The notes under the pieces: generated by a model
Database searches by the model: none
Told to the model about the DNA's origin: nothing
What the model saw: only the letters and a program-made list of their open reading frames with translations
Program-made: the position numbers and the translations under genes
Part shown: positions 28,290-37,054 of the stretch, in pieces
How the letters are laid out: every line of letters begins with the position of its first letter
Position numbering within the stretch: the first letter of the stretch is position 1
Source: Planktothricoides sp. SR001
Lineage (GTDB): Bacteria > Cyanobacteriota > Cyanobacteriia > Cyanobacteriales > Laspinemataceae
DNA length: 64,000 bases
Assembly (NCBI RefSeq): GCF_001276715.1
Contig: NZ_LIUQ01000013.1
Coordinates: forward strand, 1-64,000
Direction: 5' to 3'

Positions 28290-29162
28290 TTAATCAATTA
28301 ATTGGTTTATTATAGCCCGATCATAAACTGAGCAGAAATCAGACTGTCCAACCTGTCCAACTACCGCAGTCCTTGTTCTCGCAACAGCACATCTACCCAT
28401 GCTGCATCTGCTTCTGAAAGTGAGGGAACCGGCGATAAGCGATAATCGATCGCTGCTGTCATAGCCTGCCAAATCGTACAAGTTGTTTAACAAAGTCTGC
28501 AAGTCAACCAAGGGTTCTGGGTCTTGGGGACGCAAAGGCAGGGGAAAGACAGGAATAGCTTCCCGGAGAGTAAAAGCATAGACCATAGCATTGGGACGCC
28601 GATCGCCCCGACTGACCAAAATGCGATAATCGGTTGGTGGCACTTCACCAATGGCGGGCATTTTCTCCCCAGTTCTGAGCAAATCAATTTCGACCAAATG
28701 AGTGGAACTGCCCAGCACTTGTCTCCGCTTGCGGATATATGCGTCCCGACCTTCTCCAGGACGTTTGTTGCTCGGAGACAAAATTTCAATAGCCGTAACC
28801 ACTTCCCCGGTTTTCACTCGTCTAATTTCTAAATAGCCTTCCTTAACCGTAGTCGGCATTGGCATGGTAACGGCGAACGGTCGATCTTTGGTTGACGCCA
28901 AAGTACCAGCGGTAGAATATCTTGGTGGTTGACTTGATGGGGTTGATGATTTGGGCTGCCATACTGTTACATCAGGAAGACCGACTAATAAAAAATCATC
29001 CACATCAGTCTGATAAGTCCGCTTTTCAATCGCCACTCGATAGGTCGGACGCAACTGAGGACTCAACCAGTCTGCCAAGTTAACAATCAATCGATTATGA
29101 ACTTCAGGCCATTCTTGGGGATCTTCTAAATACGGATCCATCCCAGGAAACGGAGAAGGCAT
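28290..29162 (-). CDS. DUF4058 family protein with frameshifted C-terminus
   Basis: The open frame has 290 aa. It begins with the family signature MPSPFPGMDPYLEDPQEWPE and continues through VHNRLIVNLADWLSPQLRP, EIRRVKTGEVVTAIEILSPSNK and RRPNAMVYAFTLREAIPVFPLPL. After LYDLAGYD (about residue 231) the frame is wrong. The expected ending (AAIDYRLSPVPSLSEADAAW, then LLREQGLR and stop) continues in the +1 frame to a TAG at 28361-28363. One extra base near 28466 explains this. The core may still fold. A GGAGG ribosome site precedes the ATG. The function of the family is unknown; it is abundant in cyanobacteria and often multicopy. Confidence 0.8.
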   Translation of the reverse strand: MPSPFPGMDPYLEDPQEWPEVHNRLIVNLADWLSPQLRPTYRVAIEKRTYQTDVDDFLLVGLPDVTVWQPKSSTPSSQPPRYSTAGTLASTKDRPFAVTMPMPTTVKEGYLEIRRVKTGEVVTAIEILSPSNKRPGEGRDAYIRKRRQVLGSSTHLVEIDLLRTGEKMPAIGEVPPTDYRILVSRGDRRPNAMVYAFTLREAIPVFPLPLRPQDPEPLVDLQTLLNNLYDLAGYDSSDRLSLIAGSLTFRSRCSMGRCAVARTRTAVVGQVGQSDFCSVYDRAIINQLID

Positions 29163-29194
29163 ACCAACACCTCCAGGTTAAACAGGCTTGTTGA

Positions 29195-30148
29195 TTATGA
29201 TAACTTTTCGATAAACTCTTGAATCCTTTGCCAGACTTGCTCTACTAAATCAAGGTCATCCGCATTAAACCATTCAATGTCTGCATCCCGCTGAAACCAG
29301 GTACGTTGCCGTTTGGCAAATTGCCTAGTATGTAAAATAGTCAGCCCGATCGCCTCTTCTAAGCTAATCTTTCCCGCCAAATAGTCTTTAATTTCTGCAT
29401 AACCCAGGGTATTCAGCAACGGTAAGTCTCTGCCATATTTTTCACAAAGATATTCCACTTCGGCCACAAAACCCGCCGAAATCATAAGTTGCGTCCGTCG
29501 GGAAATGCGTTCGCGAAGCGGCGCGGATGCGCCATCGCGAAGCGGCGCGGATGCGCTATCGCTCAATGCCTGGGTTTCGCAGTCTAACCCAATCTGTAAG
29601 ATCGGATAGCCCGGTGGATTTTCGCCCTGCTGTTGCGAAATCGGACACCCCGTCACATAATAAACCTCCAAAGCCCGTAAAGTTCGCACCGAATCATTGC
29701 CATGAATTTTCGCTGCTGCTAACGGGTCTACCTGTTGCAGCATTGAATAACATTGGGATTGCCCCAAATCAGCTAACTGCGATCGCAGTTCTGGGTGTGG
29801 TGGCACTCGCGGAATTTTCATCCCCCTAACCACAGATTTAATATATAAACCCGTCCCACCGACGAGGAGGGGTGGAGGGGTGTATGGTGTAGAAGCAATC
29901 AAAGACTGTGCTTGTTGTTGATAATCTGCAACCGTGAGAGTTTCCGTAGGATCGCAGATATCGATTAAATAATGCGGGACTTGCTGTTGCTCTTCCCGCG
30001 TCGGTTTAGCGGTGCCAATGTCAAAATCTCGATACACTTGGCGCGAATCGGCACTAATTATAATAGAATGCAAACGATGAGCGATCGCGATCGCCAGTCC
30101 CGACTTACCCGTAGCCGTTGCTCCACAAATTACAATTAATCCGCCCAT
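29195..30148 (-). CDS. miaA: tRNA dimethylallyltransferase
   Basis: Transfers dimethylallyl to A37 of tRNAs reading UNN codons, the first step to ms2i6A. Visible motifs are the P-loop GATATGKSGLA, SADSRQVYRDFDIGTAKP, HYLIDICDPTE, LVGGTGLYIKSVVRG and the C-terminal TRQFAKRQRTWFQRD. In mid-protein a GC-rich dispersed repeat is inserted in frame (29507-29565) and encodes SDSASAPLRDGASAPLRERI; this run is not expected in MiaA and falls in the tRNA-binding insert region. The ATG at 30148 (MGGLIVICGATATGKS) is preferred over a TTG at 30169. It is divergent from gyrB. Confidence 0.93.
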   Translation of the reverse strand: MGGLIVICGATATGKSGLAIAIAHRLHSIIISADSRQVYRDFDIGTAKPTREEQQQVPHYLIDICDPTETLTVADYQQQAQSLIASTPYTPPPLLVGGTGLYIKSVVRGMKIPRVPPHPELRSQLADLGQSQCYSMLQQVDPLAAAKIHGNDSVRTLRALEVYYVTGCPISQQQGENPPGYPILQIGLDCETQALSDSASAPLRDGASAPLRERISRRTQLMISAGFVAEVEYLCEKYGRDLPLLNTLGYAEIKDYLAGKISLEEAIGLTILHTRQFAKRQRTWFQRDADIEWFNADDLDLVEQVWQRIQEFIEKLS

Positions 30149-30334
30149 AAAATTTTCTCTAACTGCCAACTGAGTTGAATTTTACAGCAACAATAGACCC
30201 TGCACCCCCCTGATAAATTTTACAGGAAATTGCTCTATCATCGCCTATAACCGTTTTGTGCTAAACTTTTTAAAGTTTTTCATATCTCAACGGTTAATAT
30301 AGGCTATTCGCCTCATAATTGGAGCAATTTTACT

Positions 30335-33300
30335 ATGACCAGTAGTTACAGCGCCGATCAAATTCAGGTTCTTGAAGGTTTGGAAGCAGTACGCAAACGA
30401 CCTGGAATGTATATCGGCTCAACCGGCCCGCGCGGACTCCACCACCTAGTTTACGAGGTAGTGGACAACTCCATTGATGAGGCGCTGGCTGGTTATTGCA
30501 CCCACATAGAAGTGGATCTAAATGCCGATGGATCTGTCACCGTCACCGATGATGGTCGAGGGATTCCCACGGATACCCATTCTAAAACCGGCAAATCTGC
30601 CCTGGAAACGGTTATGACTGTACTCCATGCGGGCGGTAAATTTGGCGGTGGCGGCTATAAAGTGTCTGGTGGCTTGCACGGGGTGGGCGTCTCCGTGGTC
30701 AACGCTTTATCGGAATGGGTGGAAGTCACCGTATGGCGCGACAACAAAGTCCATAATCAACGCTACGAACGAGGCAAACCCGTCGGGGAACTGGAAGCCA
30801 AGCCGTACAAAGAAAACCGCACCGGCACCTCGGTTTGCTTTCTGCCAGACAGCACCATTTTCACCACCGGCATTGAGTTTGATTATAAAACCATTGCCGG
30901 ACGGATTCGGGAACTGGCTTATCTGAATGCCGGAGTGAAAATTACTTTTACAGACAACCGCTTGGATTTGTTGGGCAGCGACAAACCTCACAGCGAAACC
31001 TACTGCTATGAAGGAGGCATTCAAGAATATGTCGCCTATATGAACCGGGAAAAAACTCCCCTACATGAGGAGATTATCTATATTTCCGGCGATCGCAACA
31101 ATGTCCAAGTAGAAGTGGCGTTGCAATGGTGTACCGATGCCTACAACGATAACCTACTGGGTTTTGCCAACAATATTCGCACTATTGATGGCGGCACTCA
31201 CTTAGAAGGTCTGAAGGCGGTGTTGACCCGCAGCATGAATAACGTCGCCCGGAAACGCGGCAAACTGAAAGAGAAAGATGCCAACCTGGGCGGTGAAAAT
31301 ATCCGGGAAGGTTTAACCGCTGTGATTTCCGTGAAGGTGCCAGACCCGGAATTTGAAGGTCAAACCAAGACTAAGTTGGGGAATACAGAAGTTCGGGGGA
31401 TTGTTGATTCTCTGGTGGCTCAAGTGCTCACCGAGTATTTGGATTTTCGCCCCCATATTGCGGATGCCATTTTAGATAAAGCGATCCAAGCATTTAAAGC
31501 CGCTGAAGCAGCACGTCTCGCACGGGAACAAGTCCGCCGAAAGTCAGTGCTAGAGTCGTCTCCACTGCCCGGTAAATTGGCCGATTGTAGCTCCAAAGAA
31601 GCCTCAGAAAGTGAGATATATTTGGTCGAAGGCGACAGCGCCAGTGGCTGTTTTTTTGGAGAAACTGAACTTGTTTTAACGGATGGGCGCTGTTTGAGCT
31701 TTAAAGAGTTGGTTGAGGAACAGGCAGCGGGGAAAGAACATTTCTGCTACACCATTCGGGATGATGGTCACATTGCGGTGGAGCGGATTATTAACGCTCG
31801 GATGACTAAGGCCAATGCGGAAGTAGTTAAGGTGACATTGGACAGTGGGGAAACGATCATCTGCACTCCCGATCATCCATTTATGTTGCGCGATGGGACT
31901 TATAAACCAGCAGCTTCCCTGACACGGGACGATCATTTGATGCCTTTTTACCAGTGTCTTTCTGAAAAAAATAAGAACGGCACGGGGTTGAAGGGGTATG
32001 AAATGGTTTGGAGTCCGAAGCGCAATGATTGGATCTATACTCATCTGTTGGCGGATTTTTATAATCTGGAACATGGGGTTTATCAAACTTCAGATGGCAA
32101 CCACCGACATCATGTAGATTTCAACAAGCTGAACAATAATCCGACCAATATTCAGCGACTTCCAGAGGAAGAACATTTAGCCCTCCATCGGGCTCATCTG
32201 GAGAAAACATTGCATCGTCCAGATGTGATCGAAAAGAGCCGACGCATTCATCAGAGTCCAGAGTTTCGGGCTATGATGAGCGAGCGGATGCTTCAACCGG
32301 ACACCCGAGAGATGCTTTCAGCCAACGCCAAGGCTCTGTGGGAATCCCCAGAACATAAAGCCTATATGATGGCTAAGTGGCGAGAGTTTTATGATAGTAA
32401 CGAATCCTACCGCTTGGAAAATCGGGAACGACTTGACCGAGTACAGCGGGAGTATTGGAGCGATCCAGCCCATCGTGAGGAGCAAGCCCAACGAGTGCGG
32501 GAGTATTTTGCTTATCATCCCCATCTGCGGGAACAGTATTCACAGATGGCTAAGGAGCAATGGAAAGACGAGGATTTGCTGGCATGGCGCCGGGAAAAAA
32601 CCAAGGAGCAATGGACTCCAGAGTTTCGCAGCAAGCGTCGTGAGGCGTTGGATAAAACCTATTACCGCAAAACTATTGAAGCTTTAAAGAAAGTTCACAC
32701 CTATTGCGGTTATATGGATGTGGAAACTTATGAGTCATACCGTAAATGTCAAAAAGATCGCTCTCTGTTGACGTTTAAAACATTTTGCGATCGCTATTTT
32801 GATGGGGATGATGTCCGGGCGCGGGATGCTATTCGCAACTACAACCATCAGATTATTTCGGTGGAACCAATGGAGGAACGATTTGATGTTTATGATATCG
32901 AAGTTCCCAACACCCATAACTTTGCTTTAGCCAGTGGGATATTTGTTCACAACAGTGCTAAACAAGGGCGCGATCGCCGATTCCAAGCGATTCTCCCGCT
33001 ACGGGGGAAAATCCTCAACATTGAAAAAACTGACGATGCGAAAATTTACAAAAATAACGAAATTCAATCGCTGATTTCTGCTATAGGTTTGGGGATTAAA
33101 GGGGAAGAATTTAACCCCGATCAACTGCGTTATCACCGTGTCATAATTATGACTGACGCTGATGTAGATGGGGCCCACATTCGTACCTTATTATTGACCT
33201 TTTTCTATCGCTATCAACGGGATTTGGTAGACCAAGGTTATGTGTATATTGCTTGTCCTCCTTTGTATAAGGTAGAACGCGGTCGCAATCATGTGTATTG

Positions 33301-33577
33301 CTACAGTGATCGCGAGTTGCAAGAACATTTAGCCCAATTACCGCCGAATGCGAATTACACAATTCAGCGGTTTAAAGGGTTAGGTGAAATGATGCCAGAC
33401 CAACTTTGGGAAACCACCATGAACCCGGAAACTCGCACCCTGAAACGGGTGGAAATTGAAGATGCTGCCGAAGCCGATCGCATCTTTACCATTTTAATGG
33501 GCGATCGCGTCGGGCCGCGTCGGGAGTTTATTGAACAACACAGTAAACACCTCAATTTCACTGATTTAGATATCTAA
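30335..33577 (+). CDS. gyrB: DNA gyrase subunit B precursor containing an intein
   Basis: 1080-aa precursor; mature GyrB is about 645 aa after splicing. GyrB supplies the ATPase of gyrase, which introduces negative supercoils. The GHKL ATPase domain shows EVVDNSIDEALAG, DDGRGIP and GGLHGVGVSVVNALS. The transducer domain runs to about 390. TOPRIM begins EIYLVEGDSASG and is interrupted after that Gly by the intein (residues 439-873), resuming SAKQGRDRRFQAILPLRGKI. The catalytic acidic motif DADVDGAHIRTLLLTFFYR and the C-terminal QRFKGLGEMMPDQLWETTM are present. An in-frame start with GGAG upstream is at 30335. A terminator follows. Confidence 0.96.
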   Translation: MTSSYSADQIQVLEGLEAVRKRPGMYIGSTGPRGLHHLVYEVVDNSIDEALAGYCTHIEVDLNADGSVTVTDDGRGIPTDTHSKTGKSALETVMTVLHAGGKFGGGGYKVSGGLHGVGVSVVNALSEWVEVTVWRDNKVHNQRYERGKPVGELEAKPYKENRTGTSVCFLPDSTIFTTGIEFDYKTIAGRIRELAYLNAGVKITFTDNRLDLLGSDKPHSETYCYEGGIQEYVAYMNREKTPLHEEIIYISGDRNNVQVEVALQWCTDAYNDNLLGFANNIRTIDGGTHLEGLKAVLTRSMNNVARKRGKLKEKDANLGGENIREGLTAVISVKVPDPEFEGQTKTKLGNTEVRGIVDSLVAQVLTEYLDFRPHIADAILDKAIQAFKAAEAARLAREQVRRKSVLESSPLPGKLADCSSKEASESEIYLVEGDSASGCFFGETELVLTDGRCLSFKELVEEQAAGKEHFCYTIRDDGHIAVERIINARMTKANAEVVKVTLDSGETIICTPDHPFMLRDGTYKPAASLTRDDHLMPFYQCLSEKNKNGTGLKGYEMVWSPKRNDWIYTHLLADFYNLEHGVYQTSDGNHRHHVDFNKLNNNPTNIQRLPEEEHLALHRAHLEKTLHRPDVIEKSRRIHQSPEFRAMMSERMLQPDTREMLSANAKALWESPEHKAYMMAKWREFYDSNESYRLENRERLDRVQREYWSDPAHREEQAQRVREYFAYHPHLREQYSQMAKEQWKDEDLLAWRREKTKEQWTPEFRSKRREALDKTYYRKTIEALKKVHTYCGYMDVETYESYRKCQKDRSLLTFKTFCDRYFDGDDVRARDAIRNYNHQIISVEPMEERFDVYDIEVPNTHNFALASGIFVHNSAKQGRDRRFQAILPLRGKILNIEKTDDAKIYKNNEIQSLISAIGLGIKGEEFNPDQLRYHRVIIMTDADVDGAHIRTLLLTFFYRYQRDLVDQGYVYIACPPLYKVERGRNHVYCYSDRELQEHLAQLPPNANYTIQRFKGLGEMMPDQLWETTMNPETRTLKRVEIEDAAEADRIFTILMGDRVGPRREFIEQHSKHLNFTDLDI
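31649..32953 (+). other. GyrB intein (435 aa) with HNH-type endonuclease region
   Basis: The intein begins with Cys1 (CFFGETELVLTDG) and ends GIFVHN before Ser+1 of the C-extein, so all splice residues are present. Block B-like TPDHPFM and block F-like DVYDIEVPNTHNFALASG are clear. The insertion site GDSASG/C...N/SAKQG is that of the known Synechocystis GyrB mini-intein. Here the splicing halves are separated by about 250 residues with an HNH-like segment (HRHHVDFNKLNNNPTNIQRL) and repeated short motifs ESPEHKAYM / QSPEFRAMM / WTPEFRSKR that look like NUMOD3-type DNA-binding units. It is therefore a likely full homing intein. Confidence 0.93.
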
Positions 33578-33615
33578 ACATCTACCTGTTTGAGCTTTAA
33601 CTCATAATAGATTTT

Positions 33616-33652
33616 GGTCAGGTTAATTGATGAATTAACCTGACCATTTTTT
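33616..33652 (+). terminator. Rho-independent terminator after gyrB
   Basis: GGTCAGGTTAATT pairs perfectly with AATTAACCTGACC around a GATG loop, followed by ATTTTTT. Confidence 0.9.
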
Positions 33653-33774
33653 CTGGATAAATTAACTCTAAAAACAGGTATTGTTTACCCGATAAATATT
33701 ATGGTTTTTCTGCTGATACCCTGGCTGAAATTGTTCTATTCATATGAAAGTAGAGGGTTTTTCAACCATCGATG

Positions 33775-34665
33775 TTATTTAGCTTCTGGCTGATTTACCA
33801 CCAAATTAGGCCAAATGCGATCGCAGAAAAACAGAGTTCCCGAAGCTACACAAATAGGGATAACCAACAGATTTAACACGGGAACACTAATTAAAAAAAG
33901 ACAAACCAAGGCAAAACTACCACTAGCGGGTAAATGACCAAACACAATCTTCAATTTTTGCCGAAAACTTAAACGGCGACGTTCCAAAGGCCCATCAAAA
34001 AAATCCAAACAAACCAAAGTTGCCGCCACACCTACGCCAATAATCGTCGCCACCACCGTACCGCCAATGGGGATTAAAAAATTCAGCAAAAATAACAGGA
34101 TGCCGAATCCCCCAGCGAACAGCAATTTTTTAATTTCAAACATCAATGCTCGCCAAATATCGCGCAGCAAAGCACCCATTCCCTCTGCCATTGGTGGTAG
34201 CTGACCTGTCCGCAGTTTCTCGATTTGCTCAGACAGTTGACCGTACCAAGGGGCACCGAGGATGCTGCCAATTTGCAACACCAGCAAGCCAATTAAAATC
34301 AGCAATCCTGCCACCAGCACTAACCGGAGTAACCAACCGATCGCCACCGCAATCATCGTCAAAGCCCCTAACCAAGGGGGAAGATTAGCGATTAAGCTTT
34401 CGATCCAACCGGACAGACCCCGCACCAGGGCATCAATCTGATTTAAGCCGGGAAACAACAAACCCAGATAAAGCAGAATCCCAGTAATCAAATTTACCAG
34501 GATAGGAATGACGATATATTGCAACAGTTTCGGGTTGTGCCGCAAAAATATCAGAGTGCGGAATGGGTAAGTCGCTCCGGCAATTAATCCAAAGCCACGA
34601 GGTCTAAAGCCACGAGGCGATCGCTGTTGGGGGGAAATTGGTTCAGGGGTTTGAGGTTCTGTCAT
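33775..34665 (-). CDS. EI24 domain-containing membrane protein
   Basis: 296 aa. A short Pro-rich hydrophilic N-terminus is followed by GLIAGATYPFRTLIFLRHNPKLL and several TM helices: about 48-70, 98-135, 175-215 and 245-275. FFDGPLERRRLSFRQKL lies in a cytoplasmic loop, typical of the EI24/CysZ superfamily. Bacterial relatives include the sulfate transporter CysZ; cyanobacterial members are uncharacterised, so no substrate is assigned. It is convergent with gyrB. Upstream (34666-34828) there is no gene. Confidence 0.8.
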   Translation of the reverse strand: MTEPQTPEPISPQQRSPRGFRPRGFGLIAGATYPFRTLIFLRHNPKLLQYIVIPILVNLITGILLYLGLLFPGLNQIDALVRGLSGWIESLIANLPPWLGALTMIAVAIGWLLRLVLVAGLLILIGLLVLQIGSILGAPWYGQLSEQIEKLRTGQLPPMAEGMGALLRDIWRALMFEIKKLLFAGGFGILLFLLNFLIPIGGTVVATIIGVGVAATLVCLDFFDGPLERRRLSFRQKLKIVFGHLPASGSFALVCLFLISVPVLNLLVIPICVASGTLFFCDRIWPNLVVNQPEAK

Positions 34666-34828
34666 CCAATGCTTATGAAATCTAGCGAGGACAAAAATTT
34701 TTTGTCTCTCCAGTGTAAATCTTTAGTGTAAATCTTTGCGAGGTCTTTTTTTCCGCTGGTTTGCTGCGGATTTTTCTGGGTACTCCTGTCCTGCTTCTCT
34801 AGCAAAAAGCCTCTGGCTGACCGAAGGG

Positions 34829-34857
34829 CAAAAAAAAACGCCCACAAAAGGGCGTTT
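34829..34857 (-). terminator. Orphan terminator-like hairpin on the minus strand
   Basis: Read on the minus strand, AAACGCCC and GGGCGTTT form a stem followed by a run of eight or more T. No coding gene lies immediately upstream on that strand, so it may end a small RNA, or serve as attenuator for the EI24 gene. Confidence 0.6.
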
Positions 34858-35075
34858 GCCATCAGGGTGCATCTACATGAAATTAATCTAGCATACGAGG
34901 GGTAAAACCCCCCATACTTGTTACAATTCTTTACATTTAAGAGAGGAGAGAGGTTCGGGGCAGAGATTTGTCATAAGTTATCAGTCCGAGGATGCTAACG
35001 AGAGATTTCTGACAGAATCGAAATTGATTTTTTAAATTTAGCTTATAAATTTGTATATAGTTTTTTTATACATAA
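34858..35075. other. Noncoding region with a CATCAGGG element
   Basis: No gene seen. A single copy of CATCAGGGTGCATCTACAT starts at 34860 and resembles the end of the repeat array at 48653-48772. AT-rich sequence follows. Confidence 0.45.
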
Positions 35076-35589
35076 AGTAAATTTGAATGGGATTAGAAAA
35101 AAAATCAACAAAATCAGCAAAAACATGGCATCAGCTTTGAAGACGCCCAAGAAATATTGAAAGGCATTATTTTTACTGCTGTTGACGACCGATTCGACTA
35201 TGGAGAGATTAGAGAAATTAGTATTGGTCTAATCCGAGGCGTAGTGATTGTGAGAGTTGCCCATGGAGAAAGACAAGGTTATATTCGCTTAATTTCGGAT
35301 CGAAAAGCTACCCCAAAAGAAAAAAAACAATACAGTATCTCAGACGAACGACTTAAAGAGTTACAAAATATTCGAGATTCGGCGATTGATACTTCTGATA
35401 TTCGTGAATTAGACGATCGCTTATGGGAACAAGGAAAAATGTTGAAACCGCTAAATAAAAAAGCGATTTCTATTCGGATAGACTCTGAGGTATTAGACTG
35501 GTTTAAAAGTCAACGGAAAAAATATCAATCTTTATTTAATAAATACGGTTTTGCATTTAGATGTTAATTATCAGCAACAAAAAAAGTAA
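35076..35589 (+). pseudogene. Decayed BrnT toxin - BrnA antitoxin module
   Basis: Read across breaks, the first half is BrnT-like (FEWD, stop, KKNQQNQQKHGISFEDAQEILKG, then IIFTAVDDRFDYGEIREISIG). The second half is BrnA-like (ISDERLKELQNIRDSAIDTSDI, then KAISIRIDSEVLDWFKSQ). The expected start codon reads AGT at 35076, an in-frame TAG follows at 35094, the two genes are fused in one frame, and the BrnA C-terminus (TVLHLDV) is shifted by one base near 35545. BrnT is a RelE-like RNase and BrnA its repressor/antitoxin. This copy should not make a working toxin. The longest open stretch starts at 35157. Confidence 0.82.
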
Positions 35590-35591
35590 TT

Positions 35592-35627
35592 AAAAAGTAA
35601 TTAAATATCACTATTTAATTACTTTTT
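35592..35627. repeat. AT-rich 16-bp perfect inverted repeat
   Basis: AAAAAGTAATTAAATA and its complement flank TCAC. The AAAAGTAATTAAATAT motif is repeated again at about 35632-35648. It lies between the brnTA remnant and the convergent DUF790 gene and could terminate both. Confidence 0.7.
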
Positions 35628-35704
35628 AATTAAAAAGTAATTAAATATAGAAATATAGTCCAGCATCCGATAGGGTGAGCAAATTTTGCCCACCCTAATA
35701 ACTA

Positions 35705-36928
35705 CTAAATAATTTCATCGATAATGGCTAAGACCTGCTTGGGCAATAGTTTATCTTTGAACCAAATAATCGGCACCGAAACATCCCGAACATTCACCCC
35801 AGCTTTTTCTAAATTTAAGCGTTCGGAAACCGCGAGAATCAAGTTTTTACATTCTGACTTTTTGACTTGGGCAAATTTTTTGCGTAAGTATTCTGGACGC
35901 CAATAACCGACGATTTCAAAGAGGAGCGATCGCCCATCTGGATGCACCAACCGAAAATCAGGAATCATCACACTCCCAGGAATGGGAATTAGATCCACTT
36001 CTCTTTCTAACCGCCACTCGGTTTTCTGTTGATGCCAGCGATCGACAAATGATTCCTCTAACATACTGTCATAGGTTTTACCGGGAGGATAGTGGCTGAC
36101 TAAATCACAATCAGAATTTAGGGTAAACCGGCCACTTTTCCACTGATTCGTATAAGTATCACGGCTTTGTAATTGGGCAGATAAACTCCATTTGGTGACG
36201 TGCAATAAAGCCGGTAACATTTTCGCCAGGGCTAGTCCATAGCGAGTATTAACTTTCAATACGCTAGTCGGGCCATCAATGGTAATAGTAAAACCATGAT
36301 CCGCGTCTCCTTCAATATAAGCCATTAGTTGAAATAATTTCAGATAGCGGAATAACAGTTTATATTCCCCCGGATCGTTCCGATGAGCATGAATCACAAT
36401 ATGAGTGGCCTTGTAAAAAATCCCCTGTACTTGGGAAAGATTGTAGCGATTTAGCAACGCTTCTGGAGTGGGTGCTTCAAATTCCGTGAGAATTTTACTT
36501 TCTTCTAAATCCGCATAAAGTGCCGCTTGAATTTGGCTGGGAATAATTTCTTTTTCTTGTTCTTGACTTAGTTGGCTGGCTAATTTTTCTAAGGTTAATT
36601 CAGTGGCTTGACGACTGGGAACCGTTGCGGCAGCTAGGGTGAACACTCTGTATCGGAGTTCTTGCGGTTCCAGTGGACTAATGACTTCAAACTTACAAAA
36701 ACCACTGCGTAATAAATGAGCAAGTCCTCGTTTAATCCGATAGTCGGTATTGTCCCCTTCTAATTCTAAAAGTTGTCGATTTAATTCCCCTTGACAACAG
36801 CCCACCGCTTCTTGGAAACAGGTGATGATTTGCTCTGCTGTCTTCAAATTTTTAGGGTTTATTGCCAGGTTTTTGGGCATAATTGTTTCCCCATTAGTTC
36901 TCAAGCTTAATAAATCAGTGGGTAACAT
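35705..36928 (-). CDS. DUF790 family nuclease (Bax1-like)
   Basis: 407 aa. The start MLPTDLLSLRTNGETIMPKNL is diagnostic for DUF790. The C-terminal part has a restriction-endonuclease-like core: VMIPDFRLVHPDGRSLLFEIVGYWRPEYLRKKF, with D, E and K in PD-(D/E)XK spacing (PDF ... FEIVGYW ... KKFAQVKK). In archaea the homologue Bax1 is the nuclease partner of helicase XPB. An XPB-like helicase is encoded on the same strand about 1.1 kb upstream (38028-39605), so the pair probably acts together in DNA repair. The insertion of xisH/xisI between them breaks any simple operon. Catalytic activity is inferred. Confidence 0.82.
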   Translation of the reverse strand: MLPTDLLSLRTNGETIMPKNLAINPKNLKTAEQIITCFQEAVGCCQGELNRQLLELEGDNTDYRIKRGLAHLLRSGFCKFEVISPLEPQELRYRVFTLAAATVPSRQATELTLEKLASQLSQEQEKEIIPSQIQAALYADLEESKILTEFEAPTPEALLNRYNLSQVQGIFYKATHIVIHAHRNDPGEYKLLFRYLKLFQLMAYIEGDADHGFTITIDGPTSVLKVNTRYGLALAKMLPALLHVTKWSLSAQLQSRDTYTNQWKSGRFTLNSDCDLVSHYPPGKTYDSMLEESFVDRWHQQKTEWRLEREVDLIPIPGSVMIPDFRLVHPDGRSLLFEIVGYWRPEYLRKKFAQVKKSECKNLILAVSERLNLEKAGVNVRDVSVPIIWFKDKLLPKQVLAIIDEII

Positions 36929-37054
36929 AGTTGATGATTGGGTCTAACTATAAAAAATGGTTTTTATTAATGTATGATTTGAGTTAAACTATAAAATATG
37001 TAGATCTAAAGCATTACTGAACTGATTTTGTCACAAAATATTGAATAAGTCAAT

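Noticed and set aside
35157-35567. Intact 136-aa gene
   Set aside because: Its TTG start lies inside BrnT homology that continues upstream past a stop, and its end is out of frame with BrnA, so it is a remnant.
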